The position numbers were made by a program, and so were the translations under genes. The notes under the pieces were generated by a model. It did no database searches, was not told the origin of the DNA, and was given only the letters and a program-made list of their open reading frames with translations. From positions 1,550,001 to 1,614,000 of the forward strand of contig NZ_CP086253.1 of assembly GCF_003382565.3 (NCBI RefSeq): 64,000 bases of DNA, written 5' to 3'. Shown here piece after piece: positions 1-8,936 of this stretch; within the stretch, counting starts at the first letter, position 1, and each line of letters opens with the position of its first letter. The DNA comes from Pectobacterium aquaticum. GTDB lineage: Bacteria; Pseudomonadota; Gammaproteobacteria; Enterobacterales; Enterobacteriaceae.

Positions 1-534
1 TCCGTTTCCGCATTCGGTAAAGCGGCGATAGACGATCTGGCGGGACAAAGTGCTCGTCTGCTGAACGGTGTTCCGCCTGAGGCCGGGCTGTTCCCGAAAC
101 AGCTGGCATTCAATCTGTTGCCTTTACTGCCTGATGATGTGGGCAGCGTGCGCGAAGAGCGCAGTCTGGTCGATCAGGTGCGTAAAGTTTTGCAGGACGA
201 CGGATTGCCGATTTCAGTGACCTGCATTCAGTCCCCCGTGTTCTATGGCCACGCACAGGTTGTTCATCTTGAATCACTGCGTCCGCTGTCTGCGGAAGAA
301 GCGCGCGATGAACTGCGCAATGCTGGGAATATTGAGGTCAGCGATGAGCAGGATTACCCGACGCAGGTAGGCGATGCTTCGGGCAATGGGCAACTGAGCG
401 TCGGCTGTCTACGTAATGATTACGGTATTCCTGAGCTACTGCAATTCTGGTCGGTCGCCGATAACGCTCGCTTTGGCGGCGCGCTGATGGCGGTGGAAAC
501 GGCAGAGTGTCTGGTGCAGGAGTATCTCGGGTAA
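1..534 (+). CDS. usg: Usg, aspartate-semialdehyde dehydrogenase-like protein (3' part)
   Basis: The frame is open from base 1, so only the C-terminal ~177 residues are present; the start lies outside the window. The visible part matches the C-terminal dimerisation half of the Asd-like family (residues such as FNLLPLLPDD, PVFYGHAQVVH and the closing AVETAECLVQEYLG). Usg is an Asd paralogue of unknown function whose gene sits just before truA in enterobacteria. The stop TAA overlaps the truA ATG (TAATG), so the two are probably translationally coupled. Identity rests on family resemblance plus synteny. Confidence 0.9.
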   Translation, partial: SVSAFGKAAIDDLAGQSARLLNGVPPEAGLFPKQLAFNLLPLLPDDVGSVREERSLVDQVRKVLQDDGLPISVTCIQSPVFYGHAQVVHLESLRPLSAEEARDELRNAGNIEVSDEQDYPTQVGDASGNGQLSVGCLRNDYGIPELLQFWSVADNARFGGALMAVETAECLVQEYLG

Positions 535-1385
535 TGTCGGAAACCACTCAGGCGGAGGCGACTCAGGCCTATGCCGCTGCGGAAAACGAACGCGCCCCGC
601 TGAAAATCGCGCTAGGTATTGAGTACGATGGTAGCCTCTATTATGGCTGGCAGCGCCAGTCTGACGTTGCTAGCGTGCAGGCCTGTCTTGAAAAAGCGCT
701 GAGCAAAGTGGCGGATGAGCCGATAGAGGTGTTTTGCGCCGGGCGAACCGATGCTGGGGTTCATGGCACCGGGCAGGTGGTGCATTTCACCACACGCGCG
801 ATCCGAAAAGACGCCGCCTGGACGATGGGGGTGAATGCAAATTTACCGCCGGATATCGCGGTGCGCTGGGTGAAAACAGTGGATGAGGATTTCCATGCGC
901 GCTTCAGCGCTACGGCACGCCGCTACCGTTATGTCATCTACAATCACCGCTATCGTCCTGCGGTGCTTTCGCGTGGTATGACGCACTTTTATCACCCGTT
1001 AGACGTGGAACGTATGGAGCGTGCTGGGCAGTGCCTGTTGGGGGAGAATGATTTCACCTCTTTTCGTGCGGTGCAGTGCCAGTCGCGCACGCCGTGGCGC
1101 TATGTAAATCATTTAAAGGTTACACGTCACGGTGACTATATCGTGGTAGATATTAAGGCCAATGCGTTCGTGCATCATATGGTGCGTAATATTGTTGGCA
1201 GCCTGATGGAGGTCGGTTGTGGCAATCGTCCAGAATCGTGGATTGCCGAGCTGCTGGCGGCCAAAGATCGTACGCTGGCTGGTGCAACAGCCCGAGCCGA
1301 AGGATTGTATTTGGTGGCGGTAGATTATCCCGCGCGTTTTGCTTTACCGCAGCCTACGATGGGACCGCTCTTTTTAGCTGATTGA
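534..1385 (+). CDS. truA: tRNA pseudouridine(38-40) synthase TruA
   Basis: Converts uridine to pseudouridine at positions 38-40 in the anticodon arm of many tRNAs. The catalytic Asp lies in the RTDAGVHG motif at about residue 73, and the early EYDGSLYYGWQRQ motif is typical of the family. I chose the ATG at 534, which overlaps the usg stop, giving 283 residues; an in-frame GTG at 507 would add nine residues inside usg. The N-terminal ~22 residues before the conserved core are Ala/Glu/Thr-rich and look unstructured. Cytoplasmic. Confidence 0.97.
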   Translation: MSETTQAEATQAYAAAENERAPLKIALGIEYDGSLYYGWQRQSDVASVQACLEKALSKVADEPIEVFCAGRTDAGVHGTGQVVHFTTRAIRKDAAWTMGVNANLPPDIAVRWVKTVDEDFHARFSATARRYRYVIYNHRYRPAVLSRGMTHFYHPLDVERMERAGQCLLGENDFTSFRAVQCQSRTPWRYVNHLKVTRHGDYIVVDIKANAFVHHMVRNIVGSLMEVGCGNRPESWIAELLAAKDRTLAGATARAEGLYLVAVDYPARFALPQPTMGPLFLAD

Positions 1386-1579
1386 CGTTTTTTGTTGTAA
1401 CGAGTGCGTCTTTTATCTGTTGCTCGCTGCCAGATGGCCGTAGGCCAAAGGTAGCGTGCGATGCGTATTAAGGACGAGGCTATTGAGCGTGCTATATGCA
1501 AGGCAACACGGAGAGTGCGGCTGCTTTGCGTCTATCGACCGCGTGCGTTCAATAGACACGTTGGGGAGAAGAAGTTGTG

Positions 1580-2242
1580 ATGGAGTTTATACAGTTTATT
1601 ATTGATTTTATTCTGCACATTGACGTCCACTTGGCGGAACTGGTGGCGCAATATGGTGTCTGGGTTTATGCCATTTTGTTCCTGATTCTGTTCTGTGAGA
1701 CTGGGCTGGTGGTGACGCCGTTTTTGCCGGGAGATTCGCTGCTGTTTGTCGCAGGGGCGCTGGCGGCACTGCCGTCGAACGATTTGAATGTGCACACGAT
1801 GGTGTGCCTGATGATCGTTGCCGCGATTACGGGCGATGCGGTGAACTACACGATTGGACGACTGTTCGGTGAGAAGCTGTTTAGCAACCCGAACTCAAAG
1901 ATTTTCCGCCGCAGCTATCTGGATAAAACGCATGCGTTTTACGCGCGTCACGGTGGCAAGACGATAATTCTGGCGCGCTTTGTCCCGATTGTGAGAACAT
2001 TTGCGCCGTTTGTTGCTGGGATGGGGCACATGAGCTATCGGCATTTTGCGGCCTATAATGCCATTGGTGCGCTGCTGTGGGTGTTGTCGTTCACCTATGC
2101 GGGCTACCTGTTTGGCGATTTGCCAGTAGTGCAGGAAAATCTGAAATTACTGATTGTCGCGATTATTTTTCTCTCTATCCTGCCGGGCATTATTGAGATT
2201 GCCCGTCACCGTAGAGCGGCCTCGCGCGGTAATGTGAAATAA
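1580..2242 (+). CDS. dedA: DedA family inner-membrane protein
   Basis: Polytopic membrane protein of about 220 residues, nearly collinear with E. coli DedA. It has the family hallmarks ETGLVVTPFLPGDSLLF near residue 45 and the later GGKTIILARFVPIVRTFAPFVAGMG with conserved Arg residues. DedA proteins belong to the SNARE-associated/VTT group, thought to move lipids (undecaprenyl phosphate or phospholipids) across membranes; the substrate here is inferred only. A GTG at 1577 precedes the ATG at 1580, and GGGGAGAAG upstream serves as ribosome binding site for either. Confidence 0.93.
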   Translation: MEFIQFIIDFILHIDVHLAELVAQYGVWVYAILFLILFCETGLVVTPFLPGDSLLFVAGALAALPSNDLNVHTMVCLMIVAAITGDAVNYTIGRLFGEKLFSNPNSKIFRRSYLDKTHAFYARHGGKTIILARFVPIVRTFAPFVAGMGHMSYRHFAAYNAIGALLWVLSFTYAGYLFGDLPVVQENLKLLIVAIIFLSILPGIIEIARHRRAASRGNVK

Positions 2243-2466
2243 GTGAAGTATTTTAACATCCGGTTTGACCAGTTTTTTATCCACAGTACCGGAACGTTAT
2301 GGTTTAATGGGCAGCATTTATGGTCTGTTCTTGGGAACACCCTGGGTGCCGATGCCTTTGTACCGCGATTGTCGTGCGTCTCAGGCATTTTTTCATTGGC
2401 AATGTTGTCAGGGAATAACATGAACAGCGGACTGGCATTTGCCAGGTTCAAGCAGAAAGGTTATCA

Positions 2467-3384
2467 ATGAGCTGGATTGAACGAATTCTTAACAAAAGCA
2501 ATATCACACCGACCCGTAAAGCGAACATCCCTGAAGGGGTCTGGACAAAATGTGATAGCTGCGGCCAGGTTCTTTATCGTGCCGAGTTGGAGCGCAATCT
2601 GGGTGTCTGCCCGAAGTGCGATCACCATATGCGCCTTTCCGCGCGTGCCCGTCTACAGGCTTTTCTGGATAAAGAAAACACTGTCGAGTTGGGAAGCGAA
2701 CTGGAGCCGAAGGATGTCCTGAAATTCCGGGATTCCAAAAAATATAAAGATCGTCTGGTTTCTGCACAGAAGCAGTCCGATGAGAAAGACGCGCTAGTCG
2801 TGATGAAAGGTACGCTTTACGGCATGCCGATTGTCGTCGCGTCGTTTGAGTTTGCTTTCATGGGCGGTTCAATGGCGTCCGTCGTGGGTGCGCGTTTTGT
2901 GCGTGGCGTTGAGCAGGCACTGGAAGATGGTTGCCCGCTAGTGTGCTTCTCCGCCAGTGGCGGTGCGCGTATGCAGGAAGCGCTGATGTCGCTGATGCAA
3001 ATGGCGAAAACCAGTGCCGCATTGGCAAAAATGCGCGATCGTGGTTTGCCTTATATTTCTGTGCTGACTGACCCAACCATGGGGGGAGTTTCCGCGAGTC
3101 TGGCGATGCTGGGCGACCTGAACATTGCGGAACCAAAAGCGCTAATCGGTTTTGCCGGCCCACGCGTTATCGAACAGACCGTGCGTGAAAAACTGCCGCC
3201 GGGCTTCCAGCGCAGTGAATTCCTGATTGAGAAAGGGGCGATTGATATGATCGTTCGTCGTCCGGAAATGCGCTACAAGCTGGCTACCATCCTTGCCAAA
3301 CTGACGAACCATCCAGAACCTGGCAACGATGACGTGGAAATTCGCAGCGATGCGCCGTCTGAATCATCACAGGATGACGCATAA
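2467..3384 (+). CDS. accD: Acetyl-CoA carboxylase carboxyltransferase beta subunit
   Basis: Beta subunit of the carboxyltransferase that passes CO2 from biotin to acetyl-CoA, the first step of fatty-acid synthesis; works with AccA. A four-Cys zinc ribbon is visible at residues 29/32 and 48/51 (CDSC and CPKC), followed by the crotonase-like core with SASGGARMQEALMSLMQM and TDPTMGGVSASLAMLGD. Length 305 is normal. AAAGG lies just before the ATG. The 224-base gap after dedA has no supported gene and probably holds the accD promoter. Confidence 0.98.
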   Translation: MSWIERILNKSNITPTRKANIPEGVWTKCDSCGQVLYRAELERNLGVCPKCDHHMRLSARARLQAFLDKENTVELGSELEPKDVLKFRDSKKYKDRLVSAQKQSDEKDALVVMKGTLYGMPIVVASFEFAFMGGSMASVVGARFVRGVEQALEDGCPLVCFSASGGARMQEALMSLMQMAKTSAALAKMRDRGLPYISVLTDPTMGGVSASLAMLGDLNIAEPKALIGFAGPRVIEQTVREKLPPGFQRSEFLIEKGAIDMIVRRPEMRYKLATILAKLTNHPEPGNDDVEIRSDAPSESSQDDA

Positions 3385-3487
3385 TTGACATGATGGGCAG
3401 GGCGTGTGGCACTACCACGTCGTTCTCGACCGAGTAGCAATGCGCACGCTCTGCCCGTAATGAACCGTAAGCGAGTGAACGGGACTC

Positions 3488-4756
3488 ATGGATACTCTTC
3501 AAATACCCCAAGCCACGTCACCTTTGGTCACGTGGCTTCATTATCTTGAGCACCTGCACGCTCAGGCCATTGATCTAGGCCTGGAGCGCGTTAAGCAGGT
3601 TGCCGAACATCTCCAACTGCTCCAGCCTGCCGCCACGATTTTCACCGTCGCGGGGACAAACGGCAAAGGAACGACCTGCTGTACGCTGGAATCCATTCTG
3701 TTAGCCGCTGGTCTGCGGGTGGGGGTGTACAGTTCTCCCCATCTGCTTCGCTATACCGAGCGAGTGCGCATTCAGGGTAAAGAATTGCCTGAAGCGCTCC
3801 ATACGCAGGCGTTTGCGGATATTGAAGCAGGGAGAGGGGCGGTATCGCTCACCTATTTTGAATTTGGCACGCTGTCGGCACTGCAACTCTTCAAGCAGGC
3901 GAATCTGGATGTCGTTATTTTGGAAGTGGGGCTAGGCGGGCGGTTGGATGCTACCAATATTGTGGATGCAGATGTATCTGTGGTAACCAGCATTGCTATC
4001 GATCATACCGATTGGTTAGGTAACGATCGGGAAAGCATTGGTCGCGAGAAGGCGGGGATATTCCGACAAGGGAGACCTGCGGTTGTTGGCGAGCCAGATA
4101 TGCCAGGAACGATTGCCGACGTTGCCGCGGAGAAAGGCGCGCAACTGCGCCGCCGTGGTCGAGACTGGGAATATTCAATGCAGCGCGAGACGTGGAGCTG
4201 GCAGGATAAACAGCGCGAACTGTCACGGTTGCCGTTACCCAACGTCCCGTTAGCCAATGCCGCCACGGCACTGGCTGCATTGCACTATTCTTCACTCAAC
4301 GTGAGTGAAGAAGCGATTCGACAAGGTTTGCAGCACGCCGCATTACCCGGTCGTTTTCAGACTGTGCAGGTGTCACCGCGATTGATTCTTGATGTAGCAC
4401 ACAACCCTCATGCGGCGGCGTATCTGGCAAATCGTTTGGCTGGGCTGCCGAAAACCGGAAAAGTGCGAGCTGTTGTCGGCATGCTGTCGGATAAAGACAT
4501 TGCTGGTACGCTGGCCCACTTAACGCCGTCAGTGGATGCGTGGTATTGCGCGTCGCTGGAAGGACCGCGTGGTGCTACGGCGCAGCAGATTGCCGAGCAT
4601 CTGACGCGAAGCCAATCATTTTCCGATGTCGTTGCCGCTTGGCAGCAAGCAATGTCCGAGTCGACGGAGCAGGATATCGTCATTGTGTGTGGATCTTTTC
4701 ATACAGTAGCGCATGTGATGGACGCGCTGGATGAGGAGAAGGCGAATGGCGAGTAA
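3488..4756 (+). CDS. folC: Bifunctional dihydrofolate synthase / folylpolyglutamate synthase
   Basis: Mur-ligase-type ATP-dependent enzyme that adds glutamate to dihydropteroate and extends the polyglutamate tail of folates. The P-loop GTNGKGTTC lies near residue 57, and EVGLGGRLDATN and LDVAHNPHAA are family motifs. Length 422 equals E. coli FolC. The end overlaps the dedD start by 11 bases, giving a folC-dedD coupled pair. The first codons contain a near-perfect DNA inverted repeat (3510-3538), noted under findings. Confidence 0.97.
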   Translation: MDTLQIPQATSPLVTWLHYLEHLHAQAIDLGLERVKQVAEHLQLLQPAATIFTVAGTNGKGTTCCTLESILLAAGLRVGVYSSPHLLRYTERVRIQGKELPEALHTQAFADIEAGRGAVSLTYFEFGTLSALQLFKQANLDVVILEVGLGGRLDATNIVDADVSVVTSIAIDHTDWLGNDRESIGREKAGIFRQGRPAVVGEPDMPGTIADVAAEKGAQLRRRGRDWEYSMQRETWSWQDKQRELSRLPLPNVPLANAATALAALHYSSLNVSEEAIRQGLQHAALPGRFQTVQVSPRLILDVAHNPHAAAYLANRLAGLPKTGKVRAVVGMLSDKDIAGTLAHLTPSVDAWYCASLEGPRGATAQQIAEHLTRSQSFSDVVAAWQQAMSESTEQDIVIVCGSFHTVAHVMDALDEEKANGE

Positions 4757-5534
4757 ATTTCAGAATCGATTGGTCGGTACGGTTATTCTGGTCGCACTGG
4801 GCGTGATCGCCTTACCGGCCCTGCTGGATGGCAAGAAAAAGCACTACGAAGACGAGTTTGCGTCGATTCCGCTGATCCCTAAGCTGGGTGACAGCAATGA
4901 GATGGAAGCACTGCCTGCGCTGAACCCGCCGCTGCCGAGTCAGCCTCCGGAAGGGGCAGAAACGGCGATGCAAAATAGTGCGGAAGCCGAAGCTGCTGAA
5001 GCGAGATCGTCTGCATCATCTGCAACTACGTCATCTACAACGACAGGACCTGAAACCACGACGCAGACGCCGCCATCGTCCCATTCTGGCATGAATACGC
5101 CAGCCATGACCGCACCGCCAGTGGTGGTTGAGCGTCCGCCGGTTCAGACGCCAGCACCAGTGACGCCGAAGCCTCAGCCAAAGCCTGAGGTGAAACCGAA
5201 ACCAGAGCCTAAACCGGAACCCAAACCGGAACCCAAACCGGAAGTGAAGCCTGAAACGCAGCCGACGCAGCCGACGCAGCAAGCGCCTGTCGGACAGGCC
5301 TATATTGTGCAGCTTGGTGCGTTGAAAAATGCCGATAAGGTGAACGAAATTGTCGCTAAGCTTCGTCTCTCTGGCTACCGTGCGTATACCGTGCCATCCA
5401 CGCCGGTTTCAGGCGAAATCACCCGTATTTACGTGGGGCCAGATGCCTCGAAGCAGAAGCTGGAGTCTTCACTGGGCGAACTGAAACAGATCAGCGGGCT
5501 AAGCGGGCAGGTGCGAGCGCATTCCGTTCGTTAA
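4746..5534 (+). CDS. dedD: Cell division protein DedD, SPOR-domain
   Basis: Bitopic septal-ring protein that binds denuded peptidoglycan. From the N-terminus it has a short cytoplasmic segment (MASKFQNR), one transmembrane helix (about residues 9-25), a long Pro/Glu/Ser/Thr-rich periplasmic linker, and a C-terminal SPOR domain starting at VGQAYIVQLGALKNADKVN. The linker contains a KPEP/KPEV tandem stretch (about 5160-5260). At 262 residues it is longer than the ~220 of E. coli, all of it in the linker. The ATG at 4746 matches the conserved MASKFQN start. Confidence 0.95.
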   Translation: MASKFQNRLVGTVILVALGVIALPALLDGKKKHYEDEFASIPLIPKLGDSNEMEALPALNPPLPSQPPEGAETAMQNSAEAEAAEARSSASSATTSSTTTGPETTTQTPPSSHSGMNTPAMTAPPVVVERPPVQTPAPVTPKPQPKPEVKPKPEPKPEPKPEPKPEVKPETQPTQPTQQAPVGQAYIVQLGALKNADKVNEIVAKLRLSGYRAYTVPSTPVSGEITRIYVGPDASKQKLESSLGELKQISGLSGQVRAHSVR

Positions 5535-5620
5535 GATGCCGAGAGTTTATAGAATCAGGCATGACGTCTTGTCGGTTTTTTCGCCTGATTATCTATCGAT
5601 GAAATCGGCGGAAATACGCT

Positions 5621-5636
5621 ACGCAAACGTTTTCTT
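5621..5636 (+). promoter_or_regulatory. PurR operator upstream of cvpA-purF
   Basis: ACGCAAACGTTTTCTT matches the PurR box consensus ACGCAAACGTTTTCGT at 15 of 16 positions. It lies about 75 bases before cvpA, next to a TAGAAT -10-like hexamer (5644-5649). In E. coli the cvpA-purF operon is repressed by PurR with hypoxanthine or guanine at the same location, so purine repression is expected here. Confidence 0.9.
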
Positions 5637-5643
5637 TTTCTGT

Positions 5644-5649
5644 TAGAAT
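5644..5649 (+). promoter_or_regulatory. Probable -10 element of the cvpA-purF promoter
   Basis: TAGAAT (extended TGTTAGAAT) just downstream of the PurR box. No strong -35 hexamer stands out; bound PurR would overlap the -35 position, consistent with repression by occlusion. Confidence 0.55.
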
Positions 5650-5710
5650 GCGCCGCGAACAGGATGACGTAGCGGCTTATCGGTAGCATCGTTCATTATT
5701 AGGATAGTTC

Positions 5711-6211
5711 ATGGTTTGGGTTGATTACGTCATTATTGGCATCATCGGATTTTCGGCTCTGGTTAGCCTAATCCGGGGGTTTGTTCGCGAAGCGCTGTCG
5801 TTAGTAACCTGGGGATGTGCTTTTTTTGTTGCCAGTCATTACTACGCTTACCTCGCGGTCTACTTCACCCGTTTTGATGATGAGCTGGTGCGTAACGGCA
5901 TTGCGATTGCCATTCTGTTTATTGCAACGTTGATTGTGGGAGCTATCGTCAACTATGTGATTAGTTCACTGGTTGAACGTACCGGATTATCCGGCACCGA
6001 TCGCGTTCTGGGCATCTGTTTTGGTGCGCTGCGCGGGGTGCTGATCGTTTCCGCACTGCTATTCTTTCTGGATACGTTCACCGGTTTTTCACAAAGTGAT
6101 GACTGGAAGCAATCCCAGTTAATCCCGCAGTTCAGTTATATTATCAGGTGGTTTTTTGACTACCTGCAAAGCACGTCAAGTTTCTTGCCGCAGCATTTAC
6201 CGCTGCGGTAG
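5711..6211 (+). CDS. cvpA: CvpA family inner-membrane protein
   Basis: Small membrane protein of 166 residues with four predicted hydrophobic segments, starting MVWVDYVIIGIIGFSALVSLIRGF as in E. coli CvpA. The family is known for colicin V production/export and for a role in envelope stress tolerance; its molecular activity is not settled. It is the first gene of the purine-regulated cvpA-purF operon, 21 bases before purF. Confidence 0.95.
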   Translation: MVWVDYVIIGIIGFSALVSLIRGFVREALSLVTWGCAFFVASHYYAYLAVYFTRFDDELVRNGIAIAILFIATLIVGAIVNYVISSLVERTGLSGTDRVLGICFGALRGVLIVSALLFFLDTFTGFSQSDDWKQSQLIPQFSYIIRWFFDYLQSTSSFLPQHLPLR

Positions 6212-6232
6212 CGCTGATGAGGAAAAGACACC

Positions 6233-7750
6233 ATGTGCGGTATTGTCGGTATCGCCGGTTTTACACCGGTCAACCAGTCGATTTATGACGCGTTAACGGT
6301 GTTGCAACACCGTGGGCAGGATGCTGCGGGTATTGTGACCATCGATGCCTTTAATTGTTTTCGCCTGCGTAAGGCCAATGGCCTGGTGAAAGATGTGTTT
6401 GAAGCGCGGCACATGCAACGCTTACAGGGCAACATGGGGCTTGGCCATGTGCGTTATCCGACCGCAGGCAGTTCCAGCGCCTCGGAAGCACAGCCTTTCT
6501 ACGTTAACTCACCGTTCGGTATCACGCTGGCTCACAACGGTAACCTGACTAACGCCCACGAACTGCGTAAAAAGCTGTTCGAGCAGGAGCGCCGTCACGT
6601 TAACACCACGTCTGATTCTGAAATTCTGCTGAATATTTTCGCCAGAGAGCTGGACCGTTTCCAACACTACCCGCTGGAAGCCGATAATATTTTTGCGGCC
6701 GTTGCCGCAACGCACCAGCAAATTCGCGGTGCCTATGCTTGTGTTGGCATGATTATCGGTCACGGTATGGTGGCTTTCCGCGATCCAAACGGGATTCGTC
6801 CTCTGGTTATCGGTAAGCGCGATCTGGAAGATGGCCGCAGCGAGTATATGGTGGCGTCAGAAAGCGTCGCGCTGGATACGCTGGGCTTTGAATTTTTACG
6901 CGATGTGGCGCCGGGAGAAGCGATCTACATTACGGAAAAAGGGCAGCTGTTTACCCGCCAGTGTGCAGAGAATCCAAAGAGCAACCCGTGCCTGTTCGAA
7001 TATGTCTACTTCGCTCGCCCAGACTCTTTCATTGATAAAATTTCGGTCTACAGCGCACGTGTTCGCATGGGCCAGAAGCTCGGTGAAAAAATTGCGCGCC
7101 AGTGGGAAGATCTCGATATTGATGTTGTGATCCCGATTCCTGAAACCTCTTGTGATATCGCGCTGGAAATCGCGCGCATTATCAACAAGCCGTATCGTCA
7201 GGGATTTGTGAAAAACCGCTATGTTGGCCGCACGTTTATCATGCCAGGGCAGCAGGCGCGTAAGAAATCGGTACGCCGTAAGCTGAACGCCAACCGTGCT
7301 GAGTTCCGTGACAAGAACGTGCTGCTGGTGGATGACTCCATCGTGCGTGGTACAACGTCGGAGCAGATTGTGGAGATGGCGCGTGAAGCAGGAGCCAAGC
7401 GTGTTTATCTGGCCTCAGCGGCGCCGGAAATTCGCTTCCCTAACGTGTACGGCATCGATATGCCGAGCGTTAATGAACTGATTGCCCACGGTCGTGAAGT
7501 GGATGAAATCTGTAAGATTATTGGTGCCGATGAGCTGATATTCCAGGATCTCGACGATCTGATTGAAGCCGCACGTGAAGATAACCCGGATATCGCTCAG
7601 TTTGAATGTTCGGTGTTCAACGGGATTTACGTGACGAAGGATGTCGATCAAGGTTATCTGGATTATCTGGAAGTCTTGCGCAATGACGATGCCAAAGCGC
7701 TGCGTAGCCAGAATGAAGTTGAAGATCTGGAACTGCACAACGAAGGTTAA
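6233..7750 (+). CDS. purF: Amidophosphoribosyltransferase
   Basis: Catalyses the first committed step of purine synthesis, making 5-phosphoribosylamine from PRPP and glutamine. The protein begins MCGIVGIAG, so after Met removal Cys becomes the N-terminal nucleophile of the class II glutaminase domain (residues 1 to about 230). The phosphoribosyltransferase domain follows, with its PRPP loop VLLVDDSIVRGTT near residue 365. Length 505 is the same as E. coli. Second gene of the PurR-controlled operon; a GC-rich hairpin follows. Confidence 0.98.
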   Translation: MCGIVGIAGFTPVNQSIYDALTVLQHRGQDAAGIVTIDAFNCFRLRKANGLVKDVFEARHMQRLQGNMGLGHVRYPTAGSSSASEAQPFYVNSPFGITLAHNGNLTNAHELRKKLFEQERRHVNTTSDSEILLNIFARELDRFQHYPLEADNIFAAVAATHQQIRGAYACVGMIIGHGMVAFRDPNGIRPLVIGKRDLEDGRSEYMVASESVALDTLGFEFLRDVAPGEAIYITEKGQLFTRQCAENPKSNPCLFEYVYFARPDSFIDKISVYSARVRMGQKLGEKIARQWEDLDIDVVIPIPETSCDIALEIARIINKPYRQGFVKNRYVGRTFIMPGQQARKKSVRRKLNANRAEFRDKNVLLVDDSIVRGTTSEQIVEMAREAGAKRVYLASAAPEIRFPNVYGIDMPSVNELIAHGREVDEICKIIGADELIFQDLDDLIEAAREDNPDIAQFECSVFNGIYVTKDVDQGYLDYLEVLRNDDAKALRSQNEVEDLELHNEG

Positions 7751-7780
7751 CAGCTAGTCGCACATTAAGGCTGTGTTGAA

Positions 7781-7815
7781 GGGGGGAGGGCGCGAAAGTG
7801 TCCTCCCCCTTTGTT
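7781..7815 (+). terminator. Rho-independent terminator after purF
   Basis: GGGGGAGG and CCTCCCCC arms around a 12-base loop, followed by TTTGTTGT. Ends the cvpA-purF operon. Confidence 0.8.
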
Positions 7816-7847
7816 GTATCTAGAAAACAGTTGTATCTAGAAAACAG
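7814..7847 (+). repeat. 17-bp tandem duplication
   Basis: TTGTATCTAGAAAACAG occurs twice head to tail (7814-7830 and 7831-7847) with no mismatch, between the purF terminator and ubiX. Confidence 0.9.
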
Positions 7848-7949
7848 GCTTTTGGTGCTTATCCTTGCTTATCGTTAATCAATGCGGCAAAGTTTGCGCA
7901 GATGATTTTTCCGCGTTTCTGCTTACGCGGCCAGCCAGAGGCAGTATGA

Positions 7950-8522
7950 ATGAAGCGACTCATTGTAGGAATTTCCGGTGCCAGCGGCGTCATTTACGGC
8001 ATCCGGCTGCTACAGGTTTTACAGACGCTGGAAGGTATCGAAACGCATCTGATCATGAGTCAGGCCGCCCGGCAGACGCTGGCGTTAGAAACGGACTTTA
8101 GCCTGCGTGACGTGCAGGCGCTGGCTGATGTGGTACACGACACGCGTGATATTGCTGCCAGCGTCTCTTCGGGGTCGTTTAAAACGGCGGGGATGGTGAT
8201 TTTACCCTGTTCGATAAAAACCCTTTCCGGCATTGTGCACAGCTACAGCGACAATCTATTGACCCGCGCGGCTGATGTGGTGCTGAAGGAGCGTCGTCCT
8301 CTGGTGCTGGGGGTACGTGAAACGCCGCTGCACTTAGGGCATTTGCGATTGATGACCACTGCCGTTGAGCTGGGGGCGATAATTATGCCGCCAGTGCCTG
8401 CGTTTTATCATCGCCCAGAAAGTGTGCAGGATATTGTCGATCAGACAGTAAATCGTATTCTAGACCAGTTTGACATCGACCTGCCAAAAGATCTCTTTAT
8501 CCGCTGGCAAGGTGCGTCGTAG
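7950..8522 (+). CDS. ubiX: Flavin prenyltransferase UbiX
   Basis: Makes prenylated FMN, the cofactor that lets UbiD decarboxylate the octaprenyl-hydroxybenzoate intermediate of ubiquinone synthesis. The N-terminal flavin-binding motif GISGASGVIYG and the later LKERRPLVLGVRETPLH and AVELGAIIMPPVPAFYH are family signatures. 190 residues, normal length. It sits between purF and the his transporter, as in E. coli. Confidence 0.96.
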   Translation: MKRLIVGISGASGVIYGIRLLQVLQTLEGIETHLIMSQAARQTLALETDFSLRDVQALADVVHDTRDIAASVSSGSFKTAGMVILPCSIKTLSGIVHSYSDNLLTRAADVVLKERRPLVLGVRETPLHLGHLRLMTTAVELGAIIMPPVPAFYHRPESVQDIVDQTVNRILDQFDIDLPKDLFIRWQGAS

Positions 8523-8936
8523 CAGGGTAGAGATTCAGGTACGGTATTTTTCTCTCTCGGGGCGGTCAACTTTCACTGCCCTTTTTTTGTGCTTTTTTAT
8601 CGCATTGCACTAATTTTGTGCGTAAAAGCACTGAAATGGTGCGATTGAGTTTTGGTATTCATGGCAATGTTATCTATTGTTATTACTATGTGCAAAAAAA
8701 ATCCTCTGAAAATATTTTATAATCAAACGGTTAACTATTATTTTCTGTGCGCTTCGCTCATGGTTTTTTTACGACGTCTCTGCGTTCATTGTGGCATGAA
8801 AACTGCTACAAAAACGGTAATAGTCGGCGTAGAAAACAAATAGCACTCATATCGTTCATTTTTAAAGCAATAAATCGATAAATCGTTCCGACATTGACGA
8901 CACATGACATCAATCACTCATGATAAAGGTAGCAAT
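8523..8936 (+). other. Intergenic region upstream of hisJ
   Basis: 413 bases. Holds the ubiX terminator at its start, then AT-rich sequence that presumably carries the hisJ promoter and leader. A 63-codon open frame at 8652-8843 has no recognisable product or ribosome binding site and is not called. No clear operator could be read. Confidence 0.6.
8560..8589 (+). terminator. Rho-independent terminator after ubiX
   Basis: GGGCGGT pairs with ACTGCCC (one G-T pair), loop of eight bases, then a run of seven T. Confidence 0.8.

Noticed and set aside
2243..2470. 75-codon open frame between dedA and accD
   Set aside because: Starts at GTG directly after the dedA stop, overlaps the accD start, and has no recognisable features or ribosome site; treated as accD upstream region.
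5031..5282. Minus-strand 83-codon frame rich in Arg, Phe and Leu
   Set aside because: It is the reverse of the KPEP repeat in dedD; composition is an artefact of the repeat.
8652..8843. 63-codon frame before hisJ
   Set aside because: No ribosome binding site, no family resemblance; lies where a promoter region is expected.
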